A stretch of 64,000 nt of DNA from Photobacterium halotolerans DSM 18316 (GCF_000425165.1 NZ_AULG01000025.1:20531-84530); one strand, 5' to 3'. Positions 8,821-17,184 are shown, counted from the stretch's first letter. Notes: generated from the sequence alone by a model not told the origin. Numbers and translations are program-made.

Positions 8821-10377
8821 TTAAGCGATCCAGATCAGGTGGTTGCGGCCAGCGTGTTTCGCGCTGGACAGGGCCTTTTGCCCCCGCTCAATCACCGTAC
8901 TTGGGGTGTCGGTGTCATCAAACAGCGTCGCGCCTATTGAGGCCGAAATGGTGACATTCTTCTCCCTGAACCGGAAGGGGAGCTGCAAAATGGCTTCACG
9001 AATACCGGACAGCCGGCGATGACGTTCATCTTCGGCGATATCAGGCAGGATCAGCATGAACTCGTCATTGCCGACCCGGGCGATAAAGTCGGTATCTCTG
9101 AGATGCTGGTGCACAGTACGGGCGATAATCTTCAGCACTTTGTCGCCGGCCTGGAAACCATAGTTGTCATTGAGATCCCCGAAGTGATCGATATTGACAA
9201 TGGCCAGGCACAGCGGGTGCTGATAGCGAATCCAGCGGCGGTATTCGTGCTCCAGGCGGTCATGAAAAGCCGCCCGGTTGTAAACACGGGTCAGGGGATC
9301 CAGGAATATCCGGCGTTGCAGATCTTCAATCTGACGATGCTGGTTCTGTGTTTGCTGATACAGGTGCTCGGCACGATTCTGGTGATAATGCAGTTGCTCC
9401 AGCAGCGCCTGTTCACGGTTCTCCAGTGAGCGCTGGCGCTCGACCAGTTGTCTGAGTGAGGTATCAAGAGAATGCGCGGCACCGCGCCAGCTTTCCAGGT
9501 TAGTGTATTGCGTCAGTGCGTGGTGGAAGCGGTCAGACAATTGGCCAAGTTCGGCAGTCAGTTCCGCGCGGTGCTTGTGCAGTGCTTGCCCCTGATCGGC
9601 GGTCTGGCGCGCCGTTTGTTCCAGTGCCGCCAGATCGCCGCTGATGACATCAAGAAATTTTTGCGAATGGCGGCGTTCGTGAATAAAGCTGTCCAGCGCC
9701 AACCGCAACACATCCAGACACAGTTCGACCAGTGAAATGGGCTCGACACCGGCGAGCAACTGGTGCCGTATGGCCAGTAACTGTTCGCCGGATTCACCTT
9801 CAGCATCCAGCTCTGTGATGATCTGTTGCAGCTCATTGCACAGCTTATGCTGTAAATCGTTGTCTTTTGAGCGTGATTCACGTTCGATACTGACAGGGAC
9901 TGTCAGTAGTTTCAGCGCACGATCATACAGACCGAACAGTTGGGTGATTTGCTGGTGGCTGTGGTGAAGTGAATCAGGTGCCTGGGACAGAAGATCATGG
10001 ATGTCGCGTTTGAGCTGAACCGGCAGGGCCGGGATGCGTTTCAGGCTTTCAGAACTTTGCCGGATAAGCTCAGACAGGCGTTCCATGGTCGAATGTGTTG
10101 AGGTTTGCCTGAGCAATAACCGTTCGACCTGGGCCAGATGCGGCACAATCTTGCTGATATCTTTGTTTTGCTCGAGATCGGTACGCAGGGTATCAAGCCG
10201 TTTGTCCAGTTCGCTATCCAAGCCCTTGCAGGCGACGGACATACGGGCAATCAGGCGTTTTAAAATAACGATTTCACGACGCGATTTTAATGACACATCG
10301 CGGTAGGACAATTGAGCCTGATCCAAACGCAACTTCAATTCACTCACATCAGAAGCTGCATTATATTTCGCAGTCAC
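8821..10377 (-). CDS. Diguanylate cyclase with long coiled-coil N-terminus
   Basis: A 518-residue, apparently soluble protein. Residues ~1-350 are almost entirely helical and rich in Q, L, E and R, including a long coiled coil (about 250-355). The C-terminal ~165 residues form a GGDEF domain that makes cyclic di-GMP from GTP. It starts at DPLTRVYNRAAF, and the active-site loop reads GNDEF (436-440), a variant also found in active enzymes. A product-inhibition I-site, RDTD (427-430), sits five residues before it. The start is a GTG (10377) with a weak ribosome site (AAGG about 20 bases away), so translation may be low. No transmembrane segment or known sensor domain is visible. Confidence 0.85.
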   Translation of the reverse strand: MTAKYNAASDVSELKLRLDQAQLSYRDVSLKSRREIVILKRLIARMSVACKGLDSELDKRLDTLRTDLEQNKDISKIVPHLAQVERLLLRQTSTHSTMERLSELIRQSSESLKRIPALPVQLKRDIHDLLSQAPDSLHHSHQQITQLFGLYDRALKLLTVPVSIERESRSKDNDLQHKLCNELQQIITELDAEGESGEQLLAIRHQLLAGVEPISLVELCLDVLRLALDSFIHERRHSQKFLDVISGDLAALEQTARQTADQGQALHKHRAELTAELGQLSDRFHHALTQYTNLESWRGAAHSLDTSLRQLVERQRSLENREQALLEQLHYHQNRAEHLYQQTQNQHRQIEDLQRRIFLDPLTRVYNRAAFHDRLEHEYRRWIRYQHPLCLAIVNIDHFGDLNDNYGFQAGDKVLKIIARTVHQHLRDTDFIARVGNDEFMLILPDIAEDERHRRLSGIREAILQLPFRFREKNVTISASIGATLFDDTDTPSTVIERGQKALSSAKHAGRNHLIWIA

Positions 10378-10401
10378 GTCGACTAATAGTTACCTTATCT
10401 A

Positions 10402-10447
10402 AACATCCGTTACACCCAGCGCCAGGCGCTGTGCAAGCTCGGATGTT
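10402..10447 (-). other. Stable hairpin upstream of the diguanylate cyclase
   Basis: AACATCCG (10402-10409) pairs with CGGATGTT (10440-10447). An inner AGCGCC/GGCGCT stem lies inside, giving an extended hairpin 25-70 bases before the diguanylate cyclase start. There is no good T-run, so it is either a leader structure or an inefficient terminator of the upstream TPR gene. Confidence 0.45.
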
Positions 10448-10576
10448 AGCAAAAATGTTCTGATGAGTTGAACATTATTAGCGGCTTGTTTTCCCAGACA
10501 CAAACGCTCACGTGCTTTTTATGCGATTTCGTGATCTTTGTACCTCTAAACAGCGGAAATATTGATCATTTTTTCT

Positions 10577-12856
10577 TCAGAGGTGCCGGTGCCAGTCATA
10601 GTCCTGATGGGAGGAGGTCTGCACCCTGACCAACCCTTTGTCCATCGCCAGTATGCATGCGCGGCGGATATTATCGCCGGCGAAACTGGCGGCCGGGGCT
10701 GCTTCGATGGCACTCAGGTGCACCCATTGGCTGCCGGTTTCAGTTTTGCTTATCTGACGGGCGGCATGGGTGGCCATCAGCAGAATGTCGATCAGTTCCT
10801 GATCATTAATGGCGGTACAGGCCCGTGGCAGGAAAGGGTACTCGGCCATACCTATGCGTACCCGGCTGTCGAGCTGCCTGTCGTTCATGAAATTGTCCAC
10901 CAGCTGTTTGATGGAATCTGCCAGCTGCTGAGGGGCGCTCTCAAGGCGCGAGTTCGGCTCTATGTACAGGAACATGGCATCGGAAAAATGGTACAGGCGG
11001 GCTGGCTCGCAAATCTGGGCTTTGAGGTAATCACCAAACTGGCGTTCCAGCTCCAGCCCCTGCTGGTAGCCATGTTCCAGGTAGACATGTTTGAGTAGCG
11101 GGACTTCAAACAGGGCAAAGCGCAACCGGTCGCTCAGGGGTTCGTTGATGATCTCCCCCAGATGCCACTGCTCGAAATGCGCACTGCTCTGTTGCAGCGA
11201 ACTGGAGAGTCTGGCATTGAGCATTCTCAGGTTGCGCAGACCGCTGCGGGGATGGGTGTAGAATTCATCCCGCAGCAGTGTCAGGCGCTCCCGCCAGCGG
11301 CGTGCAGAGCGGTGACGGTACCAGAGCACCAGCAGGGCCAGCAGCAGGGCGATTAACAGCACTGTGGTAATGTTCTTTTGCTGGTACAGGGCTTTTTCCT
11401 GGGTGAATTGCTGTCGTTCCAGTTCTTCTAACTGCAGCGCCCGCGCCATCATACGTTGCTGCTGGCGGAACACTTCGGCATTACTTTTCACCTGATTTTC
11501 CTGCAAAGAGGCATACAACTGCTCATAGCGGCGCTGGCTCAGCAGGGCGTTGTAGTAGTCTTTCTGCTTCTCAAAGGCAGCCGACAGGCTGATTTCTCCC
11601 TGCATTTGCAGAGCCGGCTGAGCTTTGGGCAAGCGGCTGGCCGCCAGCAGTGCTGCCTGAATGGTCGAGATCGCCTGCTCGGTTTTATCTTCGGCCAGCT
11701 CAAGCTGTCCCTGGAGCAGCTGTGTTTTGATCAGGGTGATTTCATCATCGCTTTCCTGCGCCAGCTGACGGGCATGGTGCAGGTATTGTTCGGTTTTCGG
11801 GTAATTATAGAGTTTGAGATAAACGCGGGCGATACTCAGGCGCAGCTTGGAGGAGCGAGTGGGTAAGCGCAGCTGGTTTTCCTGATCTAAGGCATTGAAG
11901 TAATGCACCAGCGCAAGGTTATACCGATCCTGCTGTTCGTAAATGTTGGCTATCAGCGCCAGAGTGCGGGCCAGAGGGATAGTACGATTGAAATGCTCGA
12001 AAAATTCCCCAGCCTGTGTCGCGTGTTCCAGTGCCTTGTCAAAGACTTTACGCTCTTCATAGAGCGTGGCCAGCTCCAGATTGGCGATCGCCATTTTGCC
12101 GTGGTCGTCTTTTTCCTGCGCCAGCCAGTAGCCGCTCAGTAAACGATACAGGGCCAGATCATAGTGCTGGTGCCGCAAATAATGCATCCCGTGACTGAGC
12201 AGGAAGTTGATTTCCTCTTTGGTGTCATCAAGCTCAGACAGATCGCGCTTGGCACGGATATACATCTTCTCTGCCTGTCTTTCATCGCCAAGGGCCGATT
12301 CCATATCGGCACGCAGCATCAGTAACTGATACTGCAGAAGTTTGATTTGTTCGCTGCGTTGCAGTTTCTCATCGCCGGCGATGACCTGATCGATTTTATC
12401 CAGCCGGGCTGTCGCGGAGGAAGCATCGTCCATCCCGCGCCATAAAATATCGGCATGAATGAGCTGGGTTTCGAGCAGCGTGTAGCTGAACGCGTTTTCA
12501 ACCGCCAGTGCTTCGGCTTCGTTAATGGTGCGAATGGCGTCGCTTGGCGCATTGAGCAAAGACAGTGCCCTGGCTTTTATTTGCAGTGCATTGATGGTGC
12601 TCAGCGGGGTGCGGATAGAATGGTCAGTTTCTTCATTAACATGGACGCGAGAGCTGTCGACAGGCACACTGAGGCGACGTTGGTTCAGATAGCGTTCGGT
12701 GATCTCCAGCGCTTTTTCCGGGCTGGTTTCCAACAGGAGAGCGGCATCGGCCAGAATAGGGGTAGCGTAAATCTTCGCCTGAGCCGGCAGGGCAGTGAAA
12801 AACAAAAGCAGGATGCTGAAGAGCCAGTCACGACAGTTCATAGCGCACTTATCCAT
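10577..12856 (-). CDS. TPR-rich membrane protein with degenerate GGDEF domain
   Basis: A 759-residue protein with this layout: signal peptide (about residues 1-27), a periplasmic TPR-like helical array (about 35-485), one transmembrane helix (about 496-513), and a cytoplasmic GGDEF-type domain. The domain entry HPRSGLRNLRMLN (535-547) resembles the DPLTGLRNRR start of GGDEF domains, but the active-site loop is HFSDAMFLYI (623-632), lacking the glycines and acidic residues. Cyclase activity is therefore unlikely. It probably senses a periplasmic cue and acts through binding or protein contact; this is inference. The start may be ATG 12856 or ATG 12841; neither has a strong ribosome site. Confidence 0.8.
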   Translation of the reverse strand: MDKCAMNCRDWLFSILLLFFTALPAQAKIYATPILADAALLLETSPEKALEITERYLNQRRLSVPVDSSRVHVNEETDHSIRTPLSTINALQIKARALSLLNAPSDAIRTINEAEALAVENAFSYTLLETQLIHADILWRGMDDASSATARLDKIDQVIAGDEKLQRSEQIKLLQYQLLMLRADMESALGDERQAEKMYIRAKRDLSELDDTKEEINFLLSHGMHYLRHQHYDLALYRLLSGYWLAQEKDDHGKMAIANLELATLYEERKVFDKALEHATQAGEFFEHFNRTIPLARTLALIANIYEQQDRYNLALVHYFNALDQENQLRLPTRSSKLRLSIARVYLKLYNYPKTEQYLHHARQLAQESDDEITLIKTQLLQGQLELAEDKTEQAISTIQAALLAASRLPKAQPALQMQGEISLSAAFEKQKDYYNALLSQRRYEQLYASLQENQVKSNAEVFRQQQRMMARALQLEELERQQFTQEKALYQQKNITTVLLIALLLALLVLWYRHRSARRWRERLTLLRDEFYTHPRSGLRNLRMLNARLSSSLQQSSAHFEQWHLGEIINEPLSDRLRFALFEVPLLKHVYLEHGYQQGLELERQFGDYLKAQICEPARLYHFSDAMFLYIEPNSRLESAPQQLADSIKQLVDNFMNDRQLDSRVRIGMAEYPFLPRACTAINDQELIDILLMATHAARQISKTETGSQWVHLSAIEAAPAASFAGDNIRRACILAMDKGLVRVQTSSHQDYDWHRHL

Positions 12857-12891
12857 CAGGAAACACGGCCCTCATATTACTGGCTCAGGAC

Positions 12892-12930
12892 GTCAAGTCC
12901 AGCAAAGTAAAGCGATTTGCCGGACTTGAC
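12892..12930. other. Long intergenic hairpin between queF and the TPR gene
   Basis: GTCAAGTCC-A-GCAAA pairs with TTTGC-C-GGACTTGAC around a nine-base loop. It has no T-run on either strand, so it is a strong RNA structure but not a classical terminator. It lies just past the queF stop. Confidence 0.5.
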
Positions 12931-12948
12931 TGCTAAGCGGGCGAGTCT

Positions 12949-13794
12949 TTACTGACGTGCCAGGCGATCGTTGTTGCTTGGTGTCTTGCCCTGATTGGTG
13001 CGGTAAGGGTTAATATCCAGACCGCCACGGCGGGTGTAGCGGGCGTAAACCGTCAGTCGCTCCGGCTGGCAAAAACGCATCAGATCCATGAAGATCCGCT
13101 CAACACACTGTTCGTGGAATTCATTGTGATTGCGGAAAGACACCAGATAGCGCAGCAGTTTTTCACGGTCTATCTGTTTGCCTTTATAGGCAATCCGCAC
13201 ACTGCCCCAGTCGGGCTGGCTGGTGATCAGGCAATTAGACTTCAGCAGATGGCTGTGCAGCACTTCCTCTACCACCTCGCCACTGGCGGCATTGCTCAGC
13301 AGCTCAGGTTCAAAGTCGAAACTGGTAATTTCAATATCCTGCTCATCAATGCATTCACCGGCAAAATCCACGATAGGCTGATCGGTAAAGTCACTCAGCG
13401 GCTGGATGGTCACATCCACATCCATCCCGGCGCAGGCGGATAAATCTTTCTGCAGCATATCTGCCACTTCCTGCCAGCTGCCGAAACGGGTATTGTTCAG
13501 GCTGTTCAGGAAGAGTTTGAAAGATTTGGATTCAATCAGGTTAGGGCTGCTGGCGGGCAGACGCACTTCACCGATAGCCACCTGAGGCAGTCCTTTGCTG
13601 TTGAGCCAGGACAACTCGTACAGGGTCCAGATGTCATACCCGGTGAATGGCAGGTCGTCGCTCAGCGACAGATCATCACGATTCAGCTTACGCGGCACGG
13701 CCTGCAGCAGAGTGGGATCGTACTGATCTTTGTATTCGCTTTTTTGGCCAAGAGTTAAACCGGCTAGTTCTTTCGCGTCTTTGTATTTGCTCAT
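12949..13794 (-). CDS. queF: NADPH-dependent 7-cyano-7-deazaguanine reductase QueF
   Basis: Reduces preQ0 to preQ1 in queuosine biosynthesis, the only known biological nitrile reduction. The 281 residues match the long bimodular (YqcD-type) form. The QueF motif [17 protein letters not shown] is present, and the catalytic cysteine lies in [19 protein letters not shown] 13794 ([13 protein letters not shown]) with AGGACA upstream is the start. It is divergent from syd, as in E. coli. Confidence 0.95.
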   Translation of the reverse strand: MSKYKDAKELAGLTLGQKSEYKDQYDPTLLQAVPRKLNRDDLSLSDDLPFTGYDIWTLYELSWLNSKGLPQVAIGEVRLPASSPNLIESKSFKLFLNSLNNTRFGSWQEVADMLQKDLSACAGMDVDVTIQPLSDFTDQPIVDFAGECIDEQDIEITSFDFEPELLSNAASGEVVEEVLHSHLLKSNCLITSQPDWGSVRIAYKGKQIDREKLLRYLVSFRNHNEFHEQCVERIFMDLMRFCQPERLTVYARYTRRGGLDINPYRTNQGKTPSNNDRLARQ

Positions 13795-13861
13795 ATTGTC
13801 CTGGACACACACACTTGGATTAGAATAGGCAAAGTTTACTGAATCTTGCTTGAGGTTGCGA

Positions 13862-14416
13862 ATGAATCATCCGGTAACGGCCGCATTGGCTGAATTTTCT
13901 TCCCGTTTTATTAAAGTGTGGCACGATGAGCGCGCCTGTCTGCCCTGCAGCAGCGATCTGATTGGCCTCACATCCCCTTGTATCGAAACGGATAATGGCG
14001 ATACCGTAAGCTGGCAGCCGGTCGCGCGCGAGCCAGCTGGCCGTTTCGATGCGGTTGAAACCGGTATTGAACTTCGCCTGCATCCGGATATTACGGCCTT
14101 TTACGGCAGCTTTTTCAGTGGCGATATGGCGGCCCGTTTCAAGGATCTGGAATTTGACCTGCTGCAGGTATTTAGCGAGTCGGATCACCAACGGCTGCAG
14201 GAAAATATCCTGGGTCACCTGGTGACTCAGCGCCGGCTGAAGCTCAAGCCGACTGTTTTTATCGGGGTGATGGATGCCGAAGATCAGGTAATTGCTATCT
14301 GTAACCTGACCGGCAACGTTATTCTCGAGACGCTGGGCAAATCCGACCGGGAGGTGCTGGCGTACGATGTCGAGACCTTTATCCGTCAGCTCGAGCCTGT
14401 TGTGAAGGTGAGTTAA
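13862..14416 (+). CDS. syd: SecY-interacting protein Syd
   Basis: A 184-residue soluble protein (E. coli 181) that binds SecY at the inner face of the membrane and may proofread translocon assembly. The conserved C-terminal part with [31 protein letters not shown] residues is intact. ATG 13862 with GAGGT upstream is the start. It is followed after three bases by a zinc-ribbon gene whose ribosome site lies inside syd, indicating tight translational coupling not seen in E. coli. Downstream lies the CsrB region, as in E. coli syd-csrB. Confidence 0.92.
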   Translation: MNHPVTAALAEFSSRFIKVWHDERACLPCSSDLIGLTSPCIETDNGDTVSWQPVAREPAGRFDAVETGIELRLHPDITAFYGSFFSGDMAARFKDLEFDLLQVFSESDHQRLQENILGHLVTQRRLKLKPTVFIGVMDAEDQVIAICNLTGNVILETLGKSDREVLAYDVETFIRQLEPVVKVS

Positions 14417-14419
14417 GCC

Positions 14420-15190
14420 ATGTATGTCGTTGAACTACAGTTCGAATGCTTTGACAATACCACTGTCGCTGCGGTGGAGCAGGCGATCAATGGCCTGATG
14501 GATGCGCTGCGCTATAACGGCCAGGTGCTGGGGCGGGAGTTTCCTGTCGTGATGGATGACGCCGTGTTCAAAGTGCGGGCTGTCTGTCCGGAGAAAACCA
14601 GCCTGCACAGCCAGTTTCACAGTCCGCAGGTTAAAGCGGGTATCAACCGGCTGACACAAGCCAGTCTGCTGGCCCCGAAAATTAAAGTCCTGGGGCGTGA
14701 TATCAATTCGGAAGCCACGGCCGAAGAAGCACCGGGCTGGCAGGTGCTGTATACCACTTATGTGCACACCTGCTCGCCGCTGCGCAGCGGCGACAGCTTG
14801 TTGCCTATCCCTTTGTACCGGATTCCGGCGACCTTTAACGGTGATCATAAAGCCTTGGTCAAATGGCAGACCGAATGGCAAGCCTGTGATGAAATTCAGA
14901 TGGCCGGAGGCTGTAAGGCCGAACATGCCGCCCTGCATGAAATCCGCGATGCCGACAGTGATTTGTTCCGCCGTGGCTGGGATTTACGCGGCAGGGTTGA
15001 ATACCTGACCAAAGTGCCCACCTATTATTATCAGTACCGGGTGGGTGGAGTCAGTCTGGCAGATGAGGCGGATCGTCCTTGCCCTAAATGCGGACAAGCC
15101 TGGCGGCTGGATGAGCCGATCCACGGGATTTTTCATTTCAAATGCGATCCGTGCCGGCTGGTGTCCAACCTGTCCTGGGATTATCAGTAG
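14420..15190 (+). CDS. DUF2310 zinc-ribbon protein
   Basis: A 256-residue protein of the DUF2310 family, described in databases only as Zn-ribbon-containing and possibly nucleic-acid-binding. The C-terminus has two CxxC pairs, C221-PK-C224 and C242-DP-C245, forming a classical zinc ribbon. The N-terminal ~200 residues are mixed alpha/beta without a motif I recognise. It starts three bases after the syd stop with AAGGTGAG in the end of syd, so it is cotranslated with Syd. A role near the Sec machinery or ribosomes is conceivable but is inference. Confidence 0.8.
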   Translation: MYVVELQFECFDNTTVAAVEQAINGLMDALRYNGQVLGREFPVVMDDAVFKVRAVCPEKTSLHSQFHSPQVKAGINRLTQASLLAPKIKVLGRDINSEATAEEAPGWQVLYTTYVHTCSPLRSGDSLLPIPLYRIPATFNGDHKALVKWQTEWQACDEIQMAGGCKAEHAALHEIRDADSDLFRRGWDLRGRVEYLTKVPTYYYQYRVGGVSLADEADRPCPKCGQAWRLDEPIHGIFHFKCDPCRLVSNLSWDYQ

Positions 15191-15280
15191 TTCAACCCCC
15201 TTGGTCGCCATGCGCCGTTCGACGCAATCACCGCCGGTTACCACAAAGCAACGGGCGGTGAGTGCGCTGAACAAGACAGG

Positions 15281-15568
15281 TTATTTATCTTGCTGGGCCT
15301 GCTCCAGGGCGGCAAGACGTGCTGTCAGGCTGGCGACTTGTTGCTCCAGAGCGGCAATGCGTTCGCTGTCGCTGGCCGGGGTTGCCTGGCTGGCTTTAAT
15401 GTCAGGCACTTTGGCATGCTGTTTCCAGCTTTTAAGGGCCTGAATGATCACAGGCATAGGCAAAGGCTCACGCAGGCGGGCTTTGACCAGCGCGACACTG
15501 GGCTCTTTACCTTCCGCGATGAGTGTGGATATGGCGCGCTCCAGCGCATCGGTAATGACAGATGACAT
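15281..15568 (-). CDS. Small hypothetical protein with C-terminal coiled coil
   Basis: A 95-residue protein. Residues 1-50 look like a compact helical, possibly helix-turn-helix-like domain (ITDALERAISTLIAEGKEPS, then LPMPVIIQALKSWKQ). After a polar linker, residues 70-92 form a leucine/alanine heptad coiled coil (IAALEQQVASLTARLAALEQ). The layout resembles small DNA-binding proteins with a KfrA-like head, but I cannot confirm this. AGGAAG precedes ATG 15568. It is downstream of the DUF2789 gene on the same strand, 31 bases apart, and likely in one operon with it. Confidence 0.75.
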   Translation of the reverse strand: MSSVITDALERAISTLIAEGKEPSVALVKARLREPLPMPVIIQALKSWKQHAKVPDIKASQATPASDSERIAALEQQVASLTARLAALEQAQQDK

Positions 15569-15599
15569 ACTTCTTCCTGAAAGAGTTGGCTCGGTTCGC

Positions 15600-15830
15600 T
15601 TATTTTCGTAGCAAAGCGTCTAGCTGATCAATCACTTCGCACCAATCGGCATCTTCAGCAATCGATTCTTTGAGAAAACGGCGCTGGGCGGGTTGCCAGA
15701 AATCAGCCTGAGCGAGGGTTTCGTCTTGTTTGAGGTTATGGTCGCGAATGAAGCCTTCGATCGATTCTTTGGACGAATTCATTCCTAACTGATTGAATAA
15801 ACTGTGTAAGTCGTGGCTGAATGTTTCCAT
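15600..15830 (-). CDS. DUF2789 family protein
   Basis: A 76-residue acidic protein typical of DUF2789 (METFSHDLHSLFNQLGMNSS start, then FIRDHNLK and a W-rich middle). It is found in marine gammaproteobacteria and has unknown function. AGGGGG lies upstream of ATG 15830. It is the first gene of a two-gene minus-strand unit and is divergent from the tandem CsrB genes; its promoter must lie in 15840-15920, next to the VarA-type box. Confidence 0.8.
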   Translation of the reverse strand: METFSHDLHSLFNQLGMNSSKESIEGFIRDHNLKQDETLAQADFWQPAQRRFLKESIAEDADWCEVIDQLDALLRK

Positions 15831-15899
15831 CTTGCTATCCCCCTACTGGTGTTTGCCATAAGTATAGTGGGGAATAGCCGTCAATTCGTCTCTGTGGTT

Positions 15900-15917
15900 T
15901 GTGAGAGATCGCTTACA
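15900..15917. promoter_or_regulatory. VarA/UvrY (GacA)-type box for csrB copy 1
   Basis: TGTGAGAGATCGCTTACA matches the GacA-family palindrome TGTAAG-N6-CTTACA with one mismatch. Its centre is about 180 bases upstream of the inferred start of the first CsrB RNA. An extra half site TGTAAG lies at 15922-15927. The sequence is the exact reverse complement of the box at 16612-16629. Confidence 0.8.
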
Positions 15918-16088
15918 AGCATGTAAGACATACTGAAGTCTTGCTATGGCAGTTAGCCTAAATGGATGTCGATAACTGTTTATTATCATGTGCTTATGTT
16001 GATTTTGCCGTGCCGGACTCAATGCGGCGCGATAACGGGCGCTCAATATGCGCTTGTTCGCATCGGGATATCGCGTAATCTTAACCCT

Positions 16089-16464
16089 GTCGGAAGGAGC
16101 TGACACGGAACAGGAACATGAGCCACGGAGTTGGCGGTCTCAGGAAGAGACACGGTCTTCAGGATGAGGGCAGACATGGACAGTTCGGAGACTGCAGGAT
16201 GTAGTCAGTGCAGGCAGGCTGCTTGCCGTCAGGATGACACAAGGATGATGCTTCAGGAAGAAGCCAGGGACACCGCCAGGATGGCTGTTGAGAGTTCACC
16301 CGGGATGGGTAACGGGTCAGGAGACCAGGACACTTCAGGATGAAGTTCAACAAGGGAAGCGCTGAAGGATACAGCATACAAAGGAATGATGCAGGGAGCA
16401 CCATAGTAGTAGGAAGCTACAGGTAAGACCTAAGGGCGCAACGCAAGTTGCGCCCATTCTTTTA
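16089..16464 (+). ncRNA. csrB: CsrB-family sRNA, copy 1
   Basis: About 375 nt beginning GTCGGAAGG, as CsrB RNAs typically start GUCG, and ending at a terminator. It contains roughly 24 GGA motifs, many as CAGGATG or CAGGAAG in hairpin loops (for example TTCAGGATGAA at 16334-16344). This is the binding signature for CsrA (RsmA), which the RNA titrates away from target mRNAs. Candidate promoter: TTGTTC (16054-16059), 16 bases, TAATCT (16076-16081). The position after syd matches E. coli csrB. Short open frames here are not genes. Confidence 0.92.
16434..16464 (+). terminator. Terminator of csrB copy 1
   Basis: The 9-bp stem GGGCGCAAC-GCAA-GTTGCGCCC (16434-16455) is followed by ATTCTTTT. It is nearly identical to the terminator of copy 2. 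Confidence 0.92.
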
Positions 16465-16611
16465 TGTCTGAAAGGTGGCAACTGGGTGCATCACAGTTCG
16501 CACTCCAACCGTCAGCTCATTTCTGCTCTTTTGTCTCATACCCTGTATTGGCGGTACTGAGTTGCGACGGCTGTTCAGGCTTCATTCCGCTTCATATTTT
16601 GCCTGCTATCT

Positions 16612-16629
16612 TGTAAGCGATCTCTCACA
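16612..16629. promoter_or_regulatory. VarA/UvrY (GacA)-type box for csrB copy 2
   Basis: TGTAAGCGATCTCTCACA is the exact reverse complement of the copy 1 box. Its centre is about 180 bases before the inferred start of the second CsrB RNA. It lies downstream of the first copy's terminator, so each RNA has its own activator site. Confidence 0.8.
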
Positions 16630-16799
16630 AAAGCGTGAGAAATATGCGTTTTCTATTATCTCTTTCTGCGCACAAACATGAAAATATATCAATGAATTCA
16701 TTGCGTTATGTTTTCTCTGTCTTGTGGCCTGATCGCAGGGAAAAGAGCAAGCCAGTGACTGTGCTGTGTCCGGCGCGTAATTATCGTAGTCTTAGAAGT

Positions 16800-17184
16800 G
16801 TCGAAGGAATTGACACACGGAACAGGATAACGGCCAGGGAGCAGGGTCGGTTAAGGATGATAGTGAAGGCGAGGACAGCTTTCACGCTAAGGACGGTTCA
16901 GGACATGGCGGGATGCCGGCTGCAGTGTTCAGGATGACACTGCTCAGGAAGAGACAGGGATACTTTCAGAACGAAAGCAGGGACACCGCCAGGAAGGTCG
17001 AAGAGAGTTATTTCAGGATGAAATAACGGATCAGGAGATCAACGGACACGTTCAGGATGAGCGTTTAAAGGAAAATCGCCGACGGATTCCGGCGCATCAA
17101 AGGATTGAGGCAGGGAGCCTATGTGTAGCCGGATTGCTGCAAGTAAGACCTAAGGGCGCAACGTAAGTTGCGCCCGTTTTATTT
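16800..17184 (+). ncRNA. csrB: CsrB-family sRNA, copy 2
   Basis: About 384 nt, starting GTCGAAGGAATTGACAC and ending at its own terminator. It holds roughly 24 GGA motifs, again often CAGGATG or CAGGAAG in loops (for example TTTCAGGATGAAA at 17012-17024). The body diverges considerably from copy 1, but short blocks (GTCGGAAGG/GTCGAAGGA start, GGGACACCGCCAGGA, and the last 33 bases) are shared. The -10 candidate TAGTCT (16787-16792) occupies the same position relative to the start as in copy 1. The inferred role is the same: sequestering CsrA under VarS/VarA (BarA/UvrY) control. Confidence 0.92.

Noticed and set aside
16131..16937. Several open frames of 68-100 codons on both strands across the CsrB region (for example 16131-16343, 16159-16404, 16635-16937).
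   Set aside because: They overlap the GGA-rich RNAs, lack ribosome sites and family resemblance, and are explained by stop-poor G/A-rich RNA sequence.
16089..17184. Repeated AGGATGA/AGGAAGA units as a possible CRISPR or satellite repeat.
   Set aside because: Spacing is irregular and the units are very short; GGA motifs in hairpin loops between a promoter and a terminator fit CsrB RNAs.
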